DNA from: Glaciimonas sp. PCH181
GTDB taxonomy: Bacteria > Pseudomonadota > Gammaproteobacteria > Burkholderiales > Burkholderiaceae_D
Direction of reading: 5' to 3'
NCBI RefSeq assembly: GCF_003056055.1
Contig: NZ_PYFP01000001.1
Coordinates: 2,170,001-2,234,000 of the forward strand
DNA: 64,000 bases
Below are positions 58,701-64,000 of this stretch, one piece after another (position 1 is the first letter of the stretch; each line of letters starts with the position of its first letter). Made by a program: the position numbers and the translations under genes. The notes under the pieces were generated by a model, which was given only the letters and a program-made list of their open reading frames with translations, ran no database searches and was not told the origin of the DNA.

Positions 58701-61700
58701 TTATTTACAAACACCGTTATCCTTCCACGGCTCGCCAGTCCAGCCGCTGGAACCTGGCACGTGATGGCTTTCCGCATACCATTTCGCTGTATAACTGCGC
58801 CCGTTTCTTTGAATCTCGATACCACCTTTATAGGATTTAGCCTCCCATTGCGGAATATTGCACGCGGTTTCGACCACTTTATGCACCAGCACAGAATGAC
58901 TTTTCTCAGCCATCAGATTGCCTTCCCTCACAGAAACCGTAAAGGTATAGATCTTATCCAGCGGCGATTTCGGTGCGGTGAACATCACTTTCGCGCCATT
59001 GGCATTGAAGGGCAATTGCGGTGACACTTTCCAGTCATACCGCAAAGCTCCGCCGCCACTAGCGCTTGAGCCCGCAGCACTCAGCGTCACAGAAGCACCC
59101 GCCTCGACTGACCGGGGGCCGGTTACTACGGCGACTGGCGGCGTGATTTCAGCTTTCTTTTCCACAACAATACTGCGCTGCGCTGTCGCTTTACGTCCGC
59201 CATGTGGACTGGATACATCAACCGTGGCCTGATAATTTCCTGCCCTCAAGCCTGACAAGCTTAAGTGCTGCTGAGAACCTTGCAGGACTTCAACACCGCT
59301 AGCGTTGCGTACTTTCCAGCTATAGGCGGGAGCACTGCCGCCAACACCGGCAAAGTTTGCCTGCGCTTTCAGGTCCGCTGTCTGTCCTTCAACAATCGAA
59401 GCTGGGCCGGAAATGGTGGCATTGGTAGCGACGGCAGAAACGTTAACAGTCGAACTATGCTGCTTGCCATCTTTGTCAGTGACCGTCAGTTGATAGACGC
59501 TGACGCCAGTTTGATTTTTCCCCACTATCGCTTCTGCAATGGCTTTATCAGCATTGCGCAAACTAAATGGGCCGCTTAATTTCTTCCATTCGTACTTGGC
59601 CGCACGCAGACTTTTACTGCCATCGAGCTTATACGCAAAACCAGAACTAGTTGTCGTCACGACAGTAATATTGCCGCCCACAATCGCTTGCGGTGGCGTC
59701 CCTGGCAGCGGTTTGATTTCAACAACCCCGGCATCCTTCTTGAAGACTTTCACGGTATGCATAACCGTTGCATCGGTAGCACCATTGCTGACTTTGACAC
59801 CGAACAGAAACGTTTGATCGGCATTCAATGCTGGCGCAACAAAGCGCAGTAATGGCCCTTTTTTCTCAGCTTGAATACCGGCAGGGATTTGCCATTCATA
59901 TGTCAATGGTTTCCCATCAGGATCTTTCGAGGCCTCGGCAGTCAGCACGATATTGTCATTCGCTTTAGCCGTGGCAGGACCATTCAGTGCGGCGACCGGC
60001 GCGTCGAAATCCTCGACAACCGTCATTGTGTGATGCGCAACGCTGGTTCTCTCGCCATCGCTGACGTTAACAGTCAGCGTGTAAGAAGTGCCGACATCAG
60101 CATAAGGCACAATGAACAACATGTTTTGTCCGCCCGTGGTCGGATTACTCATGATATTTTTTTCCGGCAGGCCTTGACCGCTCCAGTCATAGGACAATAC
60201 AGCGCCTTCTGGACCCGTGGATTGAATCGCCGACAAAGGCACATAACTGCCAGCAATGACCCTGTTTTCACCACCGATACGCGCCGTCAAGGGTGCCATT
60301 TGGCCATTTTGTGGCTTAACATTCACTGTATGCGTGCGGATATCGGATGCGTGCGCATTGCTGACTTCAAGTGTAATCGTCACCATTACAGGAACAGTAA
60401 CATCTGTAGGCGCAATAAATTGGACTTGCGCGTGATCTGTCGGATCGACCAGAATCGTGCCAGCTGAAGTCCGCCATTGATACGTCACGCCGTCTTTGGA
60501 ACCGTTTGCATTGCTGGACAAACCGGCACTGAGCATCAAAGTCTGACCTGCAAGCACTTCCTTGCTGCCGTCAACGTGGGCCACTGGCGCCAGCGGGCTG
60601 TCAGGATCGAGAATATGTTTGATGGCGACGTTCAAATCAGGCTGCACACCAATCAATTGGTTACCATCGACCGTCGAATAACCTGATTTCGTCAGCAGGT
60701 TTCGCAAGCCGATTGGACCGATCGGCTGCATCCCATGTTCAATCGCGACACTTTGCAATACGGCTGCCGCGCCTGCCACGATGGGACTAGCACCGGACGT
60801 GCCGCCGAATTTAAACGTATAGCCGTTGAGTTTTCCCGACTCCAAATAACCGGTAGTCACAATTTCACTACCCCAGCTAAATGTATCGACCCGGCTGCCA
60901 TAGTTGGAAGTTCCAATCCGATTACCGGTGCGTGGATCAACCGCTCCCACATAAATTGCACCGGAATCAAAGTGGTTACGATCAAATACCCCATAAAACC
61001 CCGGCGCATCAAGATTAATCCCGCCATTTCCCGCAGCGATGACCACATGAATACCTTTTTCATGCGTCAGATATTTCAACACGTCGCGCGTGGCAGCATG
61101 ATATTCAATCGGTACTAAACAAGTATTGTAACAACCCGGCACTGCGGACAAGTTATAAGCGCCCATTTGCAGACTCATCTGAATCAAATCGCCCCGCACC
61201 AAAAACTTGCCCAGATCGAACAACTGGGCCGGTCCACGAGCTCGGGAGTAACCCATGTCTGCGGCGTAAGCGATCCCGGTCGTACCAAAACCATTACGCT
61301 GCGACACCATGATGCCGGCGGAGTTAGTCGCATGCTCGGCAGGATGATGTGCAGAAAGGTTCCAATGCTTCAAAAAAGGTTGCGGCAGATCGTCATGGGT
61401 AAGCGACCAATGGCCGGGCTCGCTGAGGACAATCCGACTATTCTTCCCATCACCGCCGGGAATATCCCAGGCCGCAAGTGCATTCACGCCACCGATTTTA
61501 TAGTCGGCAGTGACAAGCGGTGCGCGGCTATCCTGCAAATAATATTGGCGTCCTTGATAGTCGGGAAAAGAACTTACATCGCCAATGTTTTTGATGGCTT
61601 TATTTACGTCATTGACCATCATCGAAGGCGCAGGGGCAACAGCTTTTCCTTCAAGATAAGCTTCTTCTACCAATGGATTTTTTTGAATTTCTTTCAGCAA

Positions 61701-62027
61701 GGCCTCGGCCTGCTCCACGGATTGGTTACTGATATCGACGTGGTAATAGCGGCTTAACCGATAAAGCGCCAGTTTCGCGTTTTCTTCCGCAGACCGTACT
61801 GCCGGAAAGGTAAACAAGCTGTTCAAAGAAGGAGCGGTATTTTTTAACTGCGAGAGATTATCGGTCATGCTACGTGTAAGATTTTTTTTATCTTCCACAT
61901 TGCTTTTAAGACGGACTACCAAATCAACATATTCTTTTTTTAAAGAATCCTGCGCCATGACAAGAGAAGAAGTTCCCAGACACGCGATAGCGCCAAGAAC
62001 TGCCCAAAGGGATTTCTTAATTTTCAT
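58701..62027 (-). CDS. secreted S8-like serine peptidase with PKD-like repeats and a chitin-binding tail
   Basis: 1108 residues from the ATG at 62027 (CGGA upstream; the ATG at 62036 is an alternative), with a signal peptide (cleavage after LVMA). A propeptide-like region (25-170) precedes a subtilisin-like domain: His232 in EHATNSAGI, oxyanion Asn in IAAGNGG, and Ser411 in GTSGASP. At the position of the catalytic Asp the sequence is RIVLSEPGHW, with Ser/Glu in place of Asp. About five to six PKD/Ig-like modules follow (for example PVAALNGPATAKANDNIVLT). The last 55 residues (PQWEAKSYKGGIEIQRNGRS, then YTAKWYAES) are a CBM5/12 chitin-binding domain. Probably secreted for attack on chitin-containing surfaces. 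Single gene. Confidence 0.85.
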   Translation of the reverse strand: MKIKKSLWAVLGAIACLGTSSLVMAQDSLKKEYVDLVVRLKSNVEDKKNLTRSMTDNLSQLKNTAPSLNSLFTFPAVRSAEENAKLALYRLSRYYHVDISNQSVEQAEALLKEIQKNPLVEEAYLEGKAVAPAPSMMVNDVNKAIKNIGDVSSFPDYQGRQYYLQDSRAPLVTADYKIGGVNALAAWDIPGGDGKNSRIVLSEPGHWSLTHDDLPQPFLKHWNLSAHHPAEHATNSAGIMVSQRNGFGTTGIAYAADMGYSRARGPAQLFDLGKFLVRGDLIQMSLQMGAYNLSAVPGCYNTCLVPIEYHAATRDVLKYLTHEKGIHVVIAAGNGGINLDAPGFYGVFDRNHFDSGAIYVGAVDPRTGNRIGTSNYGSRVDTFSWGSEIVTTGYLESGKLNGYTFKFGGTSGASPIVAGAAAVLQSVAIEHGMQPIGPIGLRNLLTKSGYSTVDGNQLIGVQPDLNVAIKHILDPDSPLAPVAHVDGSKEVLAGQTLMLSAGLSSNANGSKDGVTYQWRTSAGTILVDPTDHAQVQFIAPTDVTVPVMVTITLEVSNAHASDIRTHTVNVKPQNGQMAPLTARIGGENRVIAGSYVPLSAIQSTGPEGAVLSYDWSGQGLPEKNIMSNPTTGGQNMLFIVPYADVGTSYTLTVNVSDGERTSVAHHTMTVVEDFDAPVAALNGPATAKANDNIVLTAEASKDPDGKPLTYEWQIPAGIQAEKKGPLLRFVAPALNADQTFLFGVKVSNGATDATVMHTVKVFKKDAGVVEIKPLPGTPPQAIVGGNITVVTTTSSGFAYKLDGSKSLRAAKYEWKKLSGPFSLRNADKAIAEAIVGKNQTGVSVYQLTVTDKDGKQHSSTVNVSAVATNATISGPASIVEGQTADLKAQANFAGVGGSAPAYSWKVRNASGVEVLQGSQQHLSLSGLRAGNYQATVDVSSPHGGRKATAQRSIVVEKKAEITPPVAVVTGPRSVEAGASVTLSAAGSSASGGGALRYDWKVSPQLPFNANGAKVMFTAPKSPLDKIYTFTVSVREGNLMAEKSHSVLVHKVVETACNIPQWEAKSYKGGIEIQRNGRSYTAKWYAESHHVPGSSGWTGEPWKDNGVCK

Positions 62028-62392
62028 ATTAAACATTCCGACTAGTGTTCGGCCCAAAAAATCGATAGCTGAAAATAGATGTGCGCTATTTCCTCTATCG
62101 ACGAAGAACAAGAATGGTCACCGAAAAGGACAAATCGTACTATGAGAGATCCACTATTTCTACGCGAGAATGTTCTATAAATAAGCAGGTTATCTTCAGA
62201 AAATGAACAGACGCACACATCCCGTTAATGGCAAAGGTTGGCGTTGATAGAAAGGAGTGGGAAAGAGGAGTGACGCTATGCGGACTGCATTAGCCAAAAG
62301 CTAAGCAAAAGCATGTAACGGGGGATCTATTGCAAGCAAGTTAAGCAGAATTGGTCTGCGCTGGCATTAAATGCGCAGGCAGCCCAAAAGTA
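62028..62392. other. intergenic region between xdhC and the protease
   Basis: 365 bases without a gene. An A/T-rich part near 62100-62200 probably carries the protease promoter. A good ribosome-site-like AGAGGAG at 62255-62261 precedes only an eight-codon frame. Confidence 0.35.
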
Positions 62393-63418
62393 TTACACCG
62401 CTGCACCCACCGCACAAGTAGACGCGTTGCCAGATACGACCCCATGATTACGCAACGCGATCAATTCTGCCAGTACTGAGACCGCGATCTCAGCTGGTGA
62501 ACGGCTAAAAATCGGTAGACCAATCGGCGCGTGTAAACGATCAACCTCAGCCTGCGTCACATCCAGCGTCAATAAACGTTCTTTACGTGCGTTAGTACTT
62601 GCCATAGAACCAATCGCGCCAACATAAAACGCATCAGTCTTCAACGCCTCCATCAGCGCCATATCGTCAACCTTGGGATCATGACTCAGCGCGACAATTA
62701 CGGTGCGCTGATCGGGTGCGAAGGCGCGCACGGCATCGTCCGGCATACCTTCTAGCCATTCAACAGCATCGGCAATATTCGCTGGCATATTGCTTTGATT
62801 ATTGCCACGTCCGTTGAGTTGCCAGTTACGCCGTTGCTCTTCCCGCGGATCGTTCAGATAGACCGAGAAATCCAGCGCCGGGGCCATCTGCGCCAAATAT
62901 TCTGAAACCTGACCCGCACCAATAATCAACAAGCGCCAGCGCGGACCAAATACCTGTATCAGCTCATCACTGTTCAACCGCATGTTAACGTCACCCGTTG
63001 CCGATTCAATCAGCGTCTCTCCACTATGCAAATTCAAGCGGCGTTGCACCAAACGGCGCGCAGCGATCGCCTCTAGCAATGCGGTCAACGCTGTCCGATC
63101 TGTCAGCGGTTGCACCAGCAATTCCAGCGTACCGCCGCACGGCAAACCAAAACGGCGCACCTGTTCGGCGGTAATCCCATACTGAACCATCTCAATTTTG
63201 TCCGGGAATGCCGCGCCAAAACGCAGCATCAAGTCATCCTCAACACAACCGCCAGATACCGAACCGGTAAAATCGCCATCCGCCGTAATCGCAAACAACG
63301 AACCCAGCGGACGCGGCGCAGAACCCCACGTGCGCACTACCGTCACCAGTACCACCTGCTTGCCTTGCCGCAACCAATTGTCTGCGCTATTTAAAACCTG
63401 ATAATCGACCGCATTCAT
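62393..63418 (-). CDS. xdhC: XdhC-family molybdenum cofactor insertion protein
   Basis: 341 residues from the ATG at 63418 (GAGG five bases upstream); the longer frame to 63583 crosses a terminator-like hairpin and is rejected. The N-terminal XdhC/CoxI domain has VVRTWGSAPRPLGSLFAI and GSVSGGCVEDDLM. A C-terminal Rossmann-like domain has LLIIGAGQVSEYLAQ and FYVGAIGSMASTNARK. It binds molybdenum cofactor and helps insert its sulfurated form into xanthine dehydrogenase-type enzymes. No xdhAB genes are adjacent. mogA, upstream in the same pathway, is in this window. Confidence 0.92.
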   Translation of the reverse strand: MNAVDYQVLNSADNWLRQGKQVVLVTVVRTWGSAPRPLGSLFAITADGDFTGSVSGGCVEDDLMLRFGAAFPDKIEMVQYGITAEQVRRFGLPCGGTLELLVQPLTDRTALTALLEAIAARRLVQRRLNLHSGETLIESATGDVNMRLNSDELIQVFGPRWRLLIIGAGQVSEYLAQMAPALDFSVYLNDPREEQRRNWQLNGRGNNQSNMPANIADAVEWLEGMPDDAVRAFAPDQRTVIVALSHDPKVDDMALMEALKTDAFYVGAIGSMASTNARKERLLTLDVTQAEVDRLHAPIGLPIFSRSPAEIAVSVLAELIALRNHGVVSGNASTCAVGAAV

Positions 63419-63452
63419 TTTTGCCTCAATTTTTTTGCAAGTGTTGCGTTTG

Positions 63453-63487
63453 AAAAAGCCCATAGCGCCGCTATTGCGCCATGGGCT
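63453..63487 (-). terminator. terminator-like hairpin in the xdhC leader
   Basis: On the minus strand, AGCCCAT (63487-63481) pairs with ATGGGCT (63463-63457), with an inner GCGC/GCGC pairing, followed by five T. It lies 35 bp before the xdhC start, with no minus-strand gene upstream in the window. It may be an attenuator of xdhC. Confidence 0.5.
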
Positions 63488-63634
63488 CTCAATCAAACAT
63501 TTTTGTTCCGCGCCGGAGTTATTGCCATCATAGCAATGATTAGCGTTGCGCACCTGGCACGCCCGATTAATTAGAGGGCGCATCTTCAGCAGTCGTTAGT
63601 ACCGTCTTGCATGGTCATGTATATAATGCTCACC

Positions 63635-64000
63635 ATGGAAAACACCTCAGAATTCGTCCAGTGGCTGCGCTCAGTCGCGCCCTACATCCATGCCTTTCGC
63701 GGTAAGACCTTTGTCATCGCCTTTCCCGGCGAATTAGTCATGGCGGGCGCTCTGCCCGTTCTGGCGCAAGATCTGTCACTGCTGCACGCGTTAGGCATCA
63801 AAATCGTGATTGTGCACGGCTCGCGACCGCAAGTTGAAGAACAATTGGCGCTGCGAAATGTTGAAACCCGCTTCCACAACGGCCTGCGCATCACCGACAT
63901 CGCTGCCCTGGAATGTGCCAAAGAAGCCGCTGGCGAATTGCGTCTGGATATCGAAGCCGCCTTCAGCCAGGGTTTGCCGAACACGCCCATGGCACACGCT
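63635..64000 (+). CDS. argA: N-acetylglutamate synthase, N-terminal part (cut by window edge)
   Basis: The first 122 codons, open at the right edge. The start ATG at 63635 gives MENTSEFVQWLRSVAPYIHA, the usual ArgA beginning; in-frame ATGs also lie at 63617 and 63626. The amino-acid-kinase-like domain is visible: FVIAFPGELVMAG, IKIVIVHGSRPQVEEQL and RITDIAALECAKEAAGELRL. ArgA acetylates glutamate, the first step of arginine synthesis, and this domain carries arginine feedback inhibition. A TATAAT at 63622-63627 overlaps the possible upstream starts, favouring ATG 63635. It is divergent from xdhC. Confidence 0.92.
   Translation, partial: MENTSEFVQWLRSVAPYIHAFRGKTFVIAFPGELVMAGALPVLAQDLSLLHALGIKIVIVHGSRPQVEEQLALRNVETRFHNGLRITDIAALECAKEAAGELRLDIEAAFSQGLPNTPMAHA

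Noticed and set aside
62255..62302. Eight-codon frame with a strong AGAGGAG ribosome-like site
   Set aside because: Too short to support as a gene, and no attenuator-type codon enrichment or following hairpin was seen.

Overview
The window is a stretch of bacterial chromosome, almost certainly from a betaproteobacterium of the order Burkholderiales and probably the family Oxalobacteraceae (a Glaciimonas/Collimonas/Herminiimonas-like organism). This is inferred from the gene families and gene order (darP-mogA divergent from pmbA, DUF2157/DUF4401/GDYXXLXY, DUF3761, DUF2069 after wrbA, dcd beside an Orn/Lys/Arg decarboxylase) and the moderate GC content; no rRNA or tRNA is present to settle it. 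I support 48 protein genes, one of them cut by the right edge. I see no insertion sequence, prophage, CRISPR array or classical defence locus.

Layout. 0-5.5 kb (minus): an overlapping four-gene operon (LplT-PlsC fusion, DUF2157, DUF4401, GDYXXLXY), then a CBS-domain protein. 5.6-9.3 kb (plus): metY with an alpha/beta hydrolase, a DUF962 membrane protein and a secreted DUF3761 protein. 9.3-13.6 kb: YihY (minus), then wrbA, DUF2069 and a D-2-hydroxyacid-type FAD dehydrogenase. 13.9-16.8 kb: a DUF1800/DUF1501 secreted pair. 17.2-20.1 kb: katE and a hemerythrin, an oxidative-stress pair. 20.5-21.9 kb: argH. 22.3-25.0 kb: a large secreted protein ending in a LAS-type metallopeptidase-like domain. 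25.3-29.9 kb: a complete branched-chain amino acid ABC transporter. 30.1-33.9 kb: pmbA, darP, mogA and an esterase. 34.0-39.1 kb: a copper island (copZ, copA, cueR, cupredoxin, DUF411, CusF-like) with divergent CueR-type promoters. 39.2-45.3 kb: purU, bactofilin, thyA and a MacA/outer-membrane-factor pair with no MacB. 45.7-50 kb: mdoGH. 50.4-58.4 kb: folA, an arginine/lysine/ornithine decarboxylase, dcd and hrpA. 58.7-64 kb: a chitin-binding S8-like protease, xdhC and the start of argA.

Most genes are core metabolism and envelope functions. The most unusual signal is not a gene. Two hairpin elements of one family (4853-4929 and about 16897-16955, in opposite orientation, with the same 15-nt flank and a covarying stem base pair) each sit at the centre of a sharp strand-composition switch. 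The plus strand is G/T-rich for several hundred bases to the left and A/C-rich for several hundred bases to the right, through coding and non-coding DNA and whatever the gene direction. This looks like a mutational footprint centred on the hairpin, for example recurrent breakage or nicking with exposure of 3' single strands. It is the best candidate here for undescribed biology.

Other points of interest: divergent copper promoters that both have the 19-bp spacer of MerR-type promoters; an S8-family protease apparently lacking the canonical catalytic Asp but carrying a chitin-binding tail; a peptidase-like protein with an apparent TTG start; and orphan terminators upstream of thyA and xdhC that suggest an sRNA or attenuation.
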